Positions 34,468 through 43,081 of a DNA stretch of 64,000 nt are shown piece by piece; the stretch's first letter is position 1, and the number at the start of each line of letters is the position of its first letter. This DNA comes from Oceanobacillus senegalensis. GTDB lineage: Bacteria; Bacillota; Bacilli; Bacillales; Amphibacillaceae. The DNA lies in the NCBI RefSeq assembly GCF_900176885.1, contig NZ_LT839648.1, positions 833,049-897,048 of the forward strand, given 5' to 3'. Under the pieces are notes generated by a model. The model saw nothing but the letters and a program-made list of their open reading frames with translations. It did not search any database and had not been told where the DNA came from. Made by a program: the position numbers and the translations under genes.

Positions 34468-35727
34468 ATGTCACAACGTGAAATACAAGTTGATGAACGT
34501 TTACCAATTTTACAAAGCTTGCCATTAAGCTTTCAGCATTTATTTGCGATGTTCGGTTCAACCGTACTTGTACCCATAATATTTGGAGTAGATCCAGCTA
34601 CCATTTTATTGATGAATGGTATTGGAACGATTATATATATATTTATCACAAAAGGAAAAATTCCAGCTTACTTAGGTTCTAGCTTTGCATTTATTTCTCC
34701 AGTAACTGCTGTTTTAACAATTGGTGGTGGTTATGGAGCAGCATTAGGTGGTTTTTTCGTTGTTGGACTAGTTCTTACCATAGTCGGTTTACTAGTGAAA
34801 TTTGTCGGAACATCATGGATTGATGTTATATTTCCTCCGGCGGCAATGGGGGCAATTGTTGCTGTGATCGGATTGGAATTAGTGCCTACAGCTGCGGAAA
34901 TGGCTGGCCTAGTACGCCCAGCAGATGTACCAATTGATACAACGGCCATTACAGTCTCTATGTTAACATTAGCCTCAACGATCATTTACTGGGTAACCAT
35001 GAGAGGTTTTTTAAAAATTATTCCTATTCTTTTAGGGATTGTAACAGGATATATTATTGCCACAATCTTTGGAATCGTTGATTATACAGCTGTTAAAGAA
35101 GCAGCGTGGATTCAGATGCCAACTTTTTACGCAATCGAATTTAACTTGTCGGATATCTTAATCATATTACCTGCAGCACTAGTACTAATACCTGAACATA
35201 TTGGCCATTTAGTTGTCACGGGGGATATTGTTAAAAAGGATTTAGTAAAGGAACCAGGACTTGATCGTTCATTATTTGGTAATGGTATTTCAACGATGAT
35301 TTCCAGTTTCCTAGGTTCTACACCAAACACGACATATGGGGAAAATATTGGTGTGCTAGCAATAACAAGAGTATATTCTACTTGGATTATCGGTGGAGCG
35401 GCATTGGTTGCCATGGTCCTATCCTTCTGTGGAAAACTAGCGGCATTGATTCAATCCATTCCAACTCCAGTAATGGGGGGAATCTCCTTATTACTATTCG
35501 GAATTATTGCGGTAAGTGGTTTACGTATGCTGGTAGAAAAAAATGTAGATTATAACAATTCCCAAAATCTAATTTTAACTTGTGTTGTATTAGGAATTGG
35601 TATTAGCGGTGCTTCTATCACACTTGGAGAAGTTGCTTTATCCGGAATGGGTCTAGCAACCATTGTAGCTATCCTATTAAGCCTGTTCTTTAAACTCTTA
35701 GACGTACTAAAATTATCAAATGAATAA
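34468..35727 (+). CDS. pyrP: Uracil permease (NCS2 family, PyrP/UraA)
   Basis: A 419-residue membrane protein with about 12-14 hydrophobic segments, of the nucleobase:cation symporter-2 family. The NCS2 motif region IPEHIGHLVVTGDIV contains the substrate-binding Glu, and PNTTYGENIGVLAIT contains a second substrate-contacting Glu. It should import uracil. The PyrR attenuator just upstream supports pyrimidine control. In B. subtilis pyrP is the second gene of the pyr operon, whereas here it is alone. Confidence 0.92.
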   Translation: MSQREIQVDERLPILQSLPLSFQHLFAMFGSTVLVPIIFGVDPATILLMNGIGTIIYIFITKGKIPAYLGSSFAFISPVTAVLTIGGGYGAALGGFFVVGLVLTIVGLLVKFVGTSWIDVIFPPAAMGAIVAVIGLELVPTAAEMAGLVRPADVPIDTTAITVSMLTLASTIIYWVTMRGFLKIIPILLGIVTGYIIATIFGIVDYTAVKEAAWIQMPTFYAIEFNLSDILIILPAALVLIPEHIGHLVVTGDIVKKDLVKEPGLDRSLFGNGISTMISSFLGSTPNTTYGENIGVLAITRVYSTWIIGGAALVAMVLSFCGKLAALIQSIPTPVMGGISLLLFGIIAVSGLRMLVEKNVDYNNSQNLILTCVVLGIGISGASITLGEVALSGMGLATIVAILLSLFFKLLDVLKLSNE

Positions 35728-35761
35728 TACTTACTAGGGAGTACCTAGTATTTTGTCTAAG

Positions 35762-35800
35762 GCCTTGCGATTGAATGAAGAAATCGCAAGGTCTTTTTTT
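35762..35800 (+). terminator. Terminator of pyrP
   Basis: GCCTTGCGATT pairs with AATCGCAAGGTC, followed by seven Ts. Confidence 0.85.
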
Positions 35801-36094
35801 GATTTAGGTAAAACAAGATTTTGCATAAAGAAATAATAGAATTTAAACTTATAAATAATATACTTAGAAACATGTGAATTTCTTCTAATTATAAATGAAG
35901 AAGGAATTAACACTTTGTACGTATCGATACCTTTGACACATCCCGGATTTTCCGAATGTTCATTTCATTTTCTTCTAACCATCTCATTAATAGTTAATAG
36001 CCTTGATACAGGTTGTTTGTTATGTCTATCCCTTACCATCTATAGCATACGAGCATAAGATGGCATAACGGCGGTTGAATATGGAGGTGAGATG
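35801..36094. other. Gene-free AT-rich region
   Basis: Nothing with conserved coding potential is visible. The segment before the next gene includes CATACGAGCATAAG, which is loosely like a sporulation sigma -10 element, but no -35 partner could be found. Confidence 0.3.
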
Positions 36095-36364
36095 ATGTCA
36101 AGGTATTACTTTGATTTATGTAATCGTTATAGAGGAAGGGCTGTTGAAATAACAACACGAAATGGAAGGAAGCATAGAGGGATAATTCGTAATGTGGATC
36201 AACGTAGGGTTTATATCCAGCCTATTGGTAGACCAAGTGGGTTTAGAGGCTTTGGCTATGGGTTTTATGGATCACCATATGGAGGTTTTCGCCCCGGCTT
36301 TGGCTTTGGTATTGCATTAGGTGCTATTGGGACCTTAGCATTACTTCCATGGCTATGGATCTAA
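36095..36364 (+). CDS. Sm-like (LSM) small protein with Gly/Phe-rich tail
   Basis: An 89-residue basic protein. The N-terminal 45 residues (RGRAVEITTRNGRKHRGIIR, then NVDQRRVYIQP) have the G-x-V-x-I-x-T-x-x-G-x-x-x-x-G-I pattern of Sm-like barrels. The remainder is a GFxxGF-rich stretch and a hydrophobic C-terminal segment that could span the membrane. It may bind RNA or another ligand at a membrane or spore surface; I know no described function. GGAGG lies 7 nt before the ATG at 36095. Confidence 0.6.
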   Translation: MSRYYFDLCNRYRGRAVEITTRNGRKHRGIIRNVDQRRVYIQPIGRPSGFRGFGYGFYGSPYGGFRPGFGFGIALGAIGTLALLPWLWI

Positions 36365-36528
36365 ATGGAAGGGAATCGGCGTAATGTCGATTCCCAATTG
36401 AAAGATTAATTTAAAATATGGCTGTAGATGTTAAATGATTTGATATCTCTATGATAGGAACCTTTTCAGAAATAGATAAGATTGAATATTTTATTTATAA
36501 CTCTTTAGGAAAGTGGAGGTGATAAAGA

Positions 36529-36795
36529 ATGTTTCCTGAACGTCCTAGAAGACCAGCACGCCCTATACGACCAGCACCACCTAGACCCAAGCATGACCCT
36601 TTTCAGTTACGCCCCCGTCATAAAAAACAAATGGAACCAAAACAAGGGCAGTTATCAAATGTTAGGCATCTATTAGCGATGTTTCAGACATCAGATGGAA
36701 ATATAGATATGGAAAAATTAATGGGAACAGCGGGTCAAATAAATGATTTATATAAGCAAGTAAGTCCAATGATTTCAAAATTTATCAAAAAGTAG
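36529..36795 (+). CDS. yppG: YppG-like protein
   Basis: An 88-residue protein with an Arg/Pro-rich N-terminus (FPERPRRPARPIRPAPPRP) and a C-terminal helix-rich part with FQTSDGNIDMEKLMGTAGQ, which corresponds to the conserved FQTxDGxxDxxKxxxTxGQ segment of YppG-like proteins (Bacillus spore-related family PF14179). Function unknown. AAGTGGAGGTG lies 9 nt upstream of the ATG. It lies beside the Sm-like gene but is probably transcribed separately. Confidence 0.72.
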   Translation: MFPERPRRPARPIRPAPPRPKHDPFQLRPRHKKQMEPKQGQLSNVRHLLAMFQTSDGNIDMEKLMGTAGQINDLYKQVSPMISKFIKK

Positions 36796-36826
36796 GTTGT
36801 ATCCTAATTGAAACAAGGTGATATAT

Positions 36827-37543
36827 TTGAATGACTTGTATTTAGATGCTCTTGCAAAGTTAGGAGTTGGCGGTGCTCATCCAGGTGGTTTAATGCTTAC
36901 GAAAAAGTTACTTACAAATGAAGAAATGAATGAGAAAACTGTATTCTTAGATGGAGGATGTGGAACCGGGCAAACGGCAGCATATGTCTCACACTATTTT
37001 GGTAGCTCCGTAACAGCAATTGATATAAACCAAACAATGGTGGATAAAGCAAAGACAAGGTTTGATGCATGGAATGTACCTGTTCACCTCTTGAAAGGTA
37101 GTATAGAGGACTTACCTTTTGAAAAGAATACATTTGACGTCATAACATCAGAATCTGTAATTGCTTTTTCCAATGCAGCTAAATCTGTGAGCGAGTTTCG
37201 CCGAGTATTGAAAAATCATGGTGTTTTACTTGCGATAGAAATGGTGTTAGAAAAATCGATGAATGATAACGATGTACGTGCATTGCGTAATTTTTATGGG
37301 ATTAACCGATTTTGGACATCAAAGGAATGGGTTCAAATGTTTCAAGATGCCGGATTCGCTCAAATTCAGGTCACAAAATATGAACAGCAGTTTGACCCAA
37401 ATGATGTAGATAACGCAGCTGATTTTACGTTATCCGATCAACTGAATGACCAACTATTTGATGCAATTATCCAACACGAACACTACATGGAAAAATATAA
37501 AGACATCCTAGGATTTAGAATTTTTCGCTGTAGTAAAGTTTAG
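36827..37543 (+). CDS. Class I SAM-dependent methyltransferase
   Basis: A 238-residue methyltransferase. The SAM-binding motif is FLDGGCGTGQTAAYV near residue 40, followed by AIDINQTMVDKAK (acidic residue at the end of strand 2) and LPFEKNTFDVITSESVIAF. The methyl acceptor is unknown; ubiE/cyclopropane-synthase-like proteins share these motifs. The start is probably TTG at 36827, with AAGGTGA 5 nt upstream; a GTG at 36818 would sit inside that site. Confidence 0.78.
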   Translation: MNDLYLDALAKLGVGGAHPGGLMLTKKLLTNEEMNEKTVFLDGGCGTGQTAAYVSHYFGSSVTAIDINQTMVDKAKTRFDAWNVPVHLLKGSIEDLPFEKNTFDVITSESVIAFSNAAKSVSEFRRVLKNHGVLLAIEMVLEKSMNDNDVRALRNFYGINRFWTSKEWVQMFQDAGFAQIQVTKYEQQFDPNDVDNAADFTLSDQLNDQLFDAIIQHEHYMEKYKDILGFRIFRCSKV

Positions 37544-37600
37544 GATACTTCCTATATTATGTATGTCGAATAACGTGAATAATAGGATGTAAAGTTATTT

Positions 37601-37636
37601 GCTCTGTAGGGATAGTTGCTACAGAGCTAGATTTTG
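37601..37636 (+). terminator. Terminator of the methyltransferase gene
   Basis: GCTCTGTAG pairs with CTACAGAGC around a 9-nt loop, followed by TAGATTTTG. The T-run is short. Confidence 0.6.
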
Positions 37637-37756
37637 TATTAGATTTAAGTACATGAATAAGATACATATAATTAGGAAACTCTGCTTGAAAAAGCGTTGA
37701 ATACGTTAATCACGAATCAAGTCGCTATTTTAACACTGAAAAGGAAAGGTACCACA

Positions 37757-38518
37757 ATGATGTTTCATCAAATGTGCTTCGAAAAAATAGTACAAAACCT
37801 GGGAAATGACAGGCAACAGCCATGGATTATGACGCAAAGGTGGGAGAATTTGTTATTTGTCCATTGGTCTGTCTCCCCAGAAGTCATGAAAAGTTATCTT
37901 CCGACTGGGCTTGAATTAGATACATATGATGGGAAGGCTTGGATTAGCGTCGTTTCTTTTAAAGTAGACAAAGTCCGTTTGCGTTATTTACCAAGAGTGC
38001 CATTTGTACGCTCCATGTTTCAAGTAAATGTTAGAACCTATGTAAAGAAGAACGGAGAAAGGGGGGTATATTTTTTTAGTTTGGAAACCAATAAGTTTCT
38101 GGCTGTTTTAGGTGCGAGAATGGCAACACTACCCTTTTTTCGTGCAAGTATAATAATGAAGAAATGGAAAAACTTCTTTTATTTGCGAAGCATTCGTAAC
38201 AGTATGGATCAAAAAAGATACAAAGTTCAGTACAACCCAATTGGTGACAAGAGATTACTAGAAAGAGATGGTTTAGATTTCTGGTTATTAGAACGATATA
38301 TTTTATGGACCTATAAATCGAATACACTATATCGGGCTGATATCCGTCATAAAAGTTGGAAGGTACGTGATGTACAGGTAAATATAAAACATAATTCCTT
38401 GTTATCATTTTTGCCTAATAATGCGATAGAGCATGAATATTATGCGCATTATGCAGAAAGCAAAGAAGCCTTGATTTGGATGATTCATGAGGCTAAAGGG
38501 GAAGATGCTGAAAATTAA
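37757..38518 (+). CDS. DUF2071 (YqjF-like) protein
   Basis: A 253-residue protein of the YqjF family (DUF2071), with WENLLFVHWSVSPEVMKSYLPTGLELDTYDG near residue 30, which is characteristic of the family. Members have an acetoacetate-decarboxylase-like fold but no known activity. The ATG at 37757 has AAAGGAAAGG 7 nt upstream. It is followed by the hairpin at 38525 and converges on prfC. Confidence 0.78.
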   Translation: MMFHQMCFEKIVQNLGNDRQQPWIMTQRWENLLFVHWSVSPEVMKSYLPTGLELDTYDGKAWISVVSFKVDKVRLRYLPRVPFVRSMFQVNVRTYVKKNGERGVYFFSLETNKFLAVLGARMATLPFFRASIIMKKWKNFFYLRSIRNSMDQKRYKVQYNPIGDKRLLERDGLDFWLLERYILWTYKSNTLYRADIRHKSWKVRDVQVNIKHNSLLSFLPNNAIEHEYYAHYAESKEALIWMIHEAKGEDAEN

Positions 38519-38524
38519 AGAAGT

Positions 38525-38552
38525 GGGAGGACCCTAATGAAAGAGTCCTCCC
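38525..38552. terminator. Hairpin between DUF2071 gene and prfC
   Basis: GGGAGGAC pairs with GTCCTCCC around a 12-nt loop. There is no strong T-run on either strand, so terminator function is uncertain. Confidence 0.45.
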
Positions 38553-38588
38553 GGTTTACATGTGGATAGAGTAAAAATTTGGTAAATC

Positions 38589-40169
38589 TTATTGGGAATA
38601 TTGATTGAATTCAAGTAAATCGATTAGGTCTACTTTTGGGTTGTTTTCTTTGAACCAGTTAAGCGCGAATTGATTTTGGAAAAGAACAAGATAATTATCA
38701 TCTCGATCTCTGACAAGCAATCTTCGTTCATCAAAAAGAGATTCATTTATGTCCTGTTCAGGGTTTAACCAACGAGGAATCCTTTCTCCAATGCTGTCAA
38801 ACATTACTTCAACATTGTATTCGTTTTCCATACGGTATTTAAAGACATCGTATTGTAGTTCACCTACTGCACCAAGAATATAGGATTCTGATCGTTTATC
38901 TTTAAATAATTGAATCGCACCCTCTTGAACGAGTTGTTCGATTCCTTTTTTAAACTGTTTTGATTTCATTACATTTTTCGCTGTAACTTTTCTAAATATT
39001 TCAGGTGGGAATTGTGGAAGTTCATTATATTCAAACTGTGCCTTTCCTTCTATTAAAGTATCCCCAATTTGGTAGGCGTTAGGATCATAAATTCCAATGA
39101 TGTCCCCAGCAAAGGCTTCCTCTACAGTTTCTCTTGTCGAGGCAATGATTTGCTGAGATTGGGCAAGTTTTAGTGCCTTTCCAGTTCTAGATAGTTTTAC
39201 GTTCATGCCACGCTCAAATTTACCTGAACAAACTCTTAGAAATGCAACACGATCACGATGGGCTGGGTTCATATTTGCCTGTATTTTGAAAATAAACCCG
39301 GAAAAATCCTCGTTAGCCGGATGAACGAGTCCTTCTGTTGTTTTTCTTGGTTTCGGAGTAGGTGCCATGGAAATAAACGTGTCAAAAAATATATCAACCC
39401 CAAAAGGAGCTAATGCACTACCGAAAAATACAGGTGTTTGCTCCCCTTCAAGGATAGCGTCTATTGAAAAACTATTTCCTGCCTCATCTAATAATGCAAC
39501 CTCATCTTGTGCGGCTTCAAAAGTTGTCTGTCCTGTCAAACTTTCATCTTTTTCTAGCTCGTCATATGAAATATATGTCTCTTCTTCATTGCCGTTATAC
39601 TTAACAAATTGTTTTTTGTGACGATCAAAGATACCTAGGAAACGTTTGCCCATTCCGGCTGGCCAGTTCATTGGATATGTCTCAATATCAAGAACCTCTT
39701 CAATTTCCTCTAACAAATCAAATGGCTCTTTTCCTTCACGGTCTAGTTTATTTATAAAGGTAAAAATAGGAATTCCTCTCATCCGACACACTTTGAATAA
39801 CTTAATTGTCTGTGCTTCAATTCCCTTTGTAGCATCAATAATCATCACGACACTATCGACAGCAGTTAATGTACGATAAGTATCTTCACTGAAGTCTTCG
39901 TGTCCAGGTGTATCGAGAATATTTACTTGGAAATTGTTATATTCAAAATTCATCACACTAGATGTAACGGATATTCCACGTTGTTTTTCAATTTCCATCC
40001 AGTCAGATGTAGCAAACTTACCTGATTTCTTTCCTTTAACTGTCCCTGCAGAACGAATGAGGTTACCTACGAGGAGTAATCTTTCCGTTAAAGTAGTTTT
40101 ACCTGCATCCGGGTGGGAAATGATGGCAAATGTTTTTCTTTTATTTACTTCTTCTTTAATAGTTGTCAT
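38589..40169 (-). CDS. prfC: Peptide chain release factor 3
   Basis: A 526-residue GTPase that helps recycle RF1/RF2 from the ribosome after termination. The P-loop is [19 protein letters not shown], the switch regions include [10 protein letters not shown] and the G3 motif LDTPGHEDF, and FINKLDREG provides the NKxD motif. Domain order and length match RF3. AAAGGGAC lies about 7 nt before ATG. It is monocistronic on the minus strand. Confidence 0.96.
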   Translation of the reverse strand: MTTIKEEVNKRKTFAIISHPDAGKTTLTERLLLVGNLIRSAGTVKGKKSGKFATSDWMEIEKQRGISVTSSVMNFEYNNFQVNILDTPGHEDFSEDTYRTLTAVDSVVMIIDATKGIEAQTIKLFKVCRMRGIPIFTFINKLDREGKEPFDLLEEIEEVLDIETYPMNWPAGMGKRFLGIFDRHKKQFVKYNGNEEETYISYDELEKDESLTGQTTFEAAQDEVALLDEAGNSFSIDAILEGEQTPVFFGSALAPFGVDIFFDTFISMAPTPKPRKTTEGLVHPANEDFSGFIFKIQANMNPAHRDRVAFLRVCSGKFERGMNVKLSRTGKALKLAQSQQIIASTRETVEEAFAGDIIGIYDPNAYQIGDTLIEGKAQFEYNELPQFPPEIFRKVTAKNVMKSKQFKKGIEQLVQEGAIQLFKDKRSESYILGAVGELQYDVFKYRMENEYNVEVMFDSIGERIPRWLNPEQDINESLFDERRLLVRDRDDNYLVLFQNQFALNWFKENNPKVDLIDLLEFNQYSQ

Positions 40170-40517
40170 AAAAAGTCCCTTTCTTGATTAGTATAGTTTA
40201 ACTAGTATATTTAGGGATTTTAATATAAAGTAAAAGCTTCTTTTTTCTAGCTTAAACATTATTCCTAACCCATTTATAAGTTTTATAAGTCACTATTTTT
40301 CATAGGATAGTGTTTTGATATTATACAATATACTATAATACCATAAAAAAATAGCATAAAAATAGTATGGAAAACTTTATCAAGTTCCAGATAATTTCAC
40401 CTAAATATTAAGGATAGTTGTTATTTCATTAAGAAAATTATGTTATAATTAGATTTTGTAAAGTCTTTGTAAATTTACGGGCGTTAAGGTTAATAATTTG
40501 AGGAGGGACTAGCAAGC
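40170..40517. other. Gene-free region between prfC and the macrodomain gene
   Basis: Very AT-rich. A TATAAT at 40444-40449 could serve the macrodomain gene, but the nearest -35-like TTGTTA lies 20 bp upstream, which is too far for a good promoter. No RNA element or coding frame is recognisable. Confidence 0.35.
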
Positions 40518-41120
40518 ATGAAAATAGAGATTAACGGAAATTCTCTAGAACTGATGATAGGAGATATAACAAAACAATCAACAGAAGCCATAGTTAATGC
40601 AGCAAATGGTACGCTCATGGGTGGTGGTGGTGTTGATGGCGCGATTCATCAGGCTGCTGGTAGTGATTTAGTAGAAGAATGCAAAAAAATTCGTAAGGAG
40701 GATTTGGATGGCAACTATCTACGTACAGGTAAAGCTGTAATCACTAGCGGATATGAACTTCCTGCAAAATTTGTTATTCATACAGTTGGACCGATTTGGG
40801 ATGGGAATAATTTAGTAGCAAAAGAACGGTTGAGACATTCATACCAAAATTCTTTACAGCTAGCAAAAGAAAACGGTATTACGAGTATTTCATTTCCCTC
40901 CGTTTCAACAGGTGTCTACAGATATCCAGTCCAATTAGCATCTGTTGTTGCTATGAAGGCTATTCTGGACTTTCTTCAAGATAATTCATTTGGACAAGTC
41001 GTGATGACATTGTTTTCTAAGAAGGATTTAGAGGCCTATGAAGGTGCTCTCAAACAAGTATTAACTAATTTCGAATGTGTAATATTAGAAAATAAAAGCG
41101 CAAGCGCCCTAACAGGATAA
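40518..41120 (+). CDS. Macrodomain protein (O-acetyl-ADP-ribose deacetylase type)
   Basis: A 200-residue MacroD-type protein. The ADP-ribose-binding loops are IVNAANGTLMGGGGVDGAIH near residue 27 and PSVSTGVYRYP near residue 136. It should hydrolyse O-acetyl-ADP-ribose or remove ADP-ribose from proteins. AGGAGG precedes the ATG. The last residues (ENKSASALTG) are encoded by the AAAAGCGCAAGCGCC repeat at 41093, so the C-terminus is extended by a repeat. It converges on niaR. Confidence 0.87.
   Translation: MKIEINGNSLELMIGDITKQSTEAIVNAANGTLMGGGGVDGAIHQAAGSDLVEECKKIRKEDLDGNYLRTGKAVITSGYELPAKFVIHTVGPIWDGNNLVAKERLRHSYQNSLQLAKENGITSISFPSVSTGVYRYPVQLASVVAMKAILDFLQDNSFGQVVMTLFSKKDLEAYEGALKQVLTNFECVILENKSASALTG
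41090..41112 (+). repeat. AAGCGCAAGCG-type repeat fragment
   Basis: AATAAAAGCGCAAGCGCCCT resembles the start of the segment at 14981 and a motif common between genes in Oceanobacillus-like genomes. It lies inside the 3' end of the macrodomain gene. Confidence 0.5.
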
Positions 41121-41200
41121 AAAAACAATTGCACATCTCGATGGACGAATTGTGGTTACGAATGAAATAATGCTTAAAATTTTATATTTTCATACAGACT

Positions 41201-41230
41201 TAAAAATCCCTTGGCTATCAAGGGATTTTT
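41201..41230. terminator. Two-way terminator between the macrodomain gene and niaR
   Basis: TAAAAATCCCTTGG pairs with CAAGGGATTTTTA around a 4-nt loop, with A/T tracts on both sides. Confidence 0.85.
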
Positions 41231-41234
41231 ATAT

Positions 41235-41774
41235 TTACCGGGATACTAATATTCCCGCGGTTTCCAGATCGTTACACACTGCTTCTAATTTATCCTCTGT
41301 ATCTGCTTCAAGTGTATGTAAATGGACACCATTTGTTAACACGGATAAATACGAGGCACTGGCATCTTCAATTTTTTTAACGAATTGGTTTGCTTCCTTA
41401 CGATTACTAACATGTATGGTAGCTGTGATATCTCCATACACGGGATGTTCTACAATAACATTTTTTAAGGACACACCATGGTCCGTAATCAAATGTAGTT
41501 CTTCGGCAGTTCGTTCAGGAGGATGGTTACAAACAATGACTTTTTTGTGTGCTTTATTTTCCTCTACTTTATTTAAGTAAATATAACCTTGGCTTGTGGC
41601 GACAATTGGTTTTCCTTTTGCTTTAAGAAGGGATATATCTTGAACGATAACCTGTCTACTAACATTTGTTTTTTGTGAAAATTCATTCCCGGTGATTGGC
41701 TTTGTTGTTTCCTTCAACAATCGGGTAATAAGTGCCTGCCGCTCCTTGGAAGACATTTTTTCCTGTTTGCTCAT
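41235..41774 (-). CDS. niaR: NAD biosynthesis repressor NiaR (YrxA)
   Basis: A protein of about 179 residues with an N-terminal winged helix-turn-helix (FSQKTNVSRQVIVQDISLLKAK) and a C-terminal 3H domain whose conserved histidines appear in HPVYGDI, IHVSN and GVHLH. B. subtilis YrxA/NadR uses nicotinate as co-repressor to control NAD synthesis genes. It is divergent from nadC with a palindrome TGTCAAGACA between them that overlaps its own -35 element. The ATG at 41774 is the likely start, with AAGGTGG upstream. Confidence 0.88.
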   Translation of the reverse strand: MSKQEKMSSKERQALITRLLKETTKPITGNEFSQKTNVSRQVIVQDISLLKAKGKPIVATSQGYIYLNKVEENKAHKKVIVCNHPPERTAEELHLITDHGVSLKNVIVEHPVYGDITATIHVSNRKEANQFVKKIEDASASYLSVLTNGVHLHTLEADTEDKLEAVCNDLETAGILVSR

Positions 41775-41912
41775 CTTTATATAATCCACCTTCTTCAAAT
41801 TCATTTTTTATCAAGTTTTATCAACGTTTTACTAGAATAATTTTACTTCCCATTATTCCCTAATATTAGAGGATAAGAATTAAATTTCTTCAAAAAAATT
41901 AATAAAATTCTC

Positions 41913-41954
41913 TTGCCATAATATTAATATTGTGTAAATATAGATGTCAAGACA
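41913..41954. promoter_or_regulatory. Divergent niaR/nadC promoters with a probable NiaR box
   Basis: On the minus strand TTGACA (41950-41945) lies 18 bp from TAATAT (41926-41921) for niaR. On the + strand TTGCCA (41913-41918) and TAAATA (41935-41940) could drive nadC. TGTCAAGACA at 41945-41954 matches the TGTCTTGACA-type site I associate with NiaR and overlaps the niaR -35 and the nadC start site. The binding assignment is inference. Confidence 0.6.
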
Positions 41955-42193
41955 GGTGAATAGACTTACAAAATAACCAACATAAGAACGATCAGGGAGG
42001 GGCATCAAGAATGGAAGAAAAATAGTATAATTCCCTCTATTTATATAAGGGAACAATACGTATTGTTTTGAATGTGATATTTTTCACATAAGGAACTCAA
42101 TAATCGTACAAATCTAGTAAAAGGATATATGTTAATTATTATGTGAAGTGATTAACAAAAGATGTCTAATTAGCATGCAAGGGGGATAATATA

Positions 42194-43081
42194 ATGAATC
42201 AATTAAAATTACGTACACTTTTACAATCATTTTTATTAGAAGATATAGGAGATAACGATATTACCAGTCGCTCTATATTTCCACCAGATCAGGTTGGTAG
42301 AGGAGTTTTTATAGCAAAAGAAGATGGGGTTATATCTGGCATGGAAGTCATTAAGGAAACCTATCATTTATTGGATTCCCAAATTGAAGTTGTGAATCAT
42401 TTTACAGATGGGGATAAGGTATTAAAAGGTCAGAAAATTGCTGAAGTGTATGGACCGATTGTTCATTTATTAACAGGGGAAAGAGTCATTTTAAATGTTA
42501 TACAAAGAATGAGCGGTATCGCGACAATGACGAACCGTTGTATAGAAGAATTGGATGATCCTTCTATACAACTCTGTGATACAAGAAAAACAGCTCCAGG
42601 CTTACGTATGTTTGATAAATATGCTGTTGTGTGTGGCGGTGGTAAAAATCACCGACAAGGATTAAATGATGGTGTCATGATTAAGGATAACCATATATCA
42701 TTCTGTGGTTCGATTTCAAAAGCCATACAAACAGCCCGGGAAAAAATTGGACACATGGTTAAAATTGAAGTGGAGACAGAGACGAAAGAAGAAGTACTCG
42801 AGGCAGTAGAAGCTTCAGCGGATGTCATTATGTTTGATAATCGTTCACCAGAAGAAGTAAAGGATTTTTCTCAGCATGTTCCAGATTCGATCGTAACGGA
42901 GGCTTCAGGGGGAATTAATTTAGATAATCTAGCAAGCTATCGTGGTTGTGGAGTTGACTATATTTCACTAGGATTTTTAACTCATTCTGTTAGAGCATTG
43001 GATATTAGTCTACAAGTGAACGAGGGAAATAAAAAGGTTTTGAATTTGGAGGACAATCAGATATGCTACGCTACCAATTAA
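42194..43081 (+). CDS. nadC: Nicotinate-nucleotide pyrophosphorylase (quinolinate phosphoribosyltransferase)
   Basis: A 295-residue enzyme that converts quinolinate and PRPP to nicotinate mononucleotide, CO2 and PPi. The signature DTRKTAPGLRMFDKYAV appears near residue 136, KNHR near residue 155 and the PRPP-binding SGGINLDN near residue 240. A G-rich site precedes the ATG. No nadA or nadB gene is in the window, although these accompany nadC in B. subtilis. Its 3' end overlaps a TRAP substrate-binding protein gene by 19 nt, so the two are translationally coupled. Confidence 0.95.
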   Translation: MNQLKLRTLLQSFLLEDIGDNDITSRSIFPPDQVGRGVFIAKEDGVISGMEVIKETYHLLDSQIEVVNHFTDGDKVLKGQKIAEVYGPIVHLLTGERVILNVIQRMSGIATMTNRCIEELDDPSIQLCDTRKTAPGLRMFDKYAVVCGGGKNHRQGLNDGVMIKDNHISFCGSISKAIQTAREKIGHMVKIEVETETKEEVLEAVEASADVIMFDNRSPEEVKDFSQHVPDSIVTEASGGINLDNLASYRGCGVDYISLGFLTHSVRALDISLQVNEGNKKVLNLEDNQICYATN

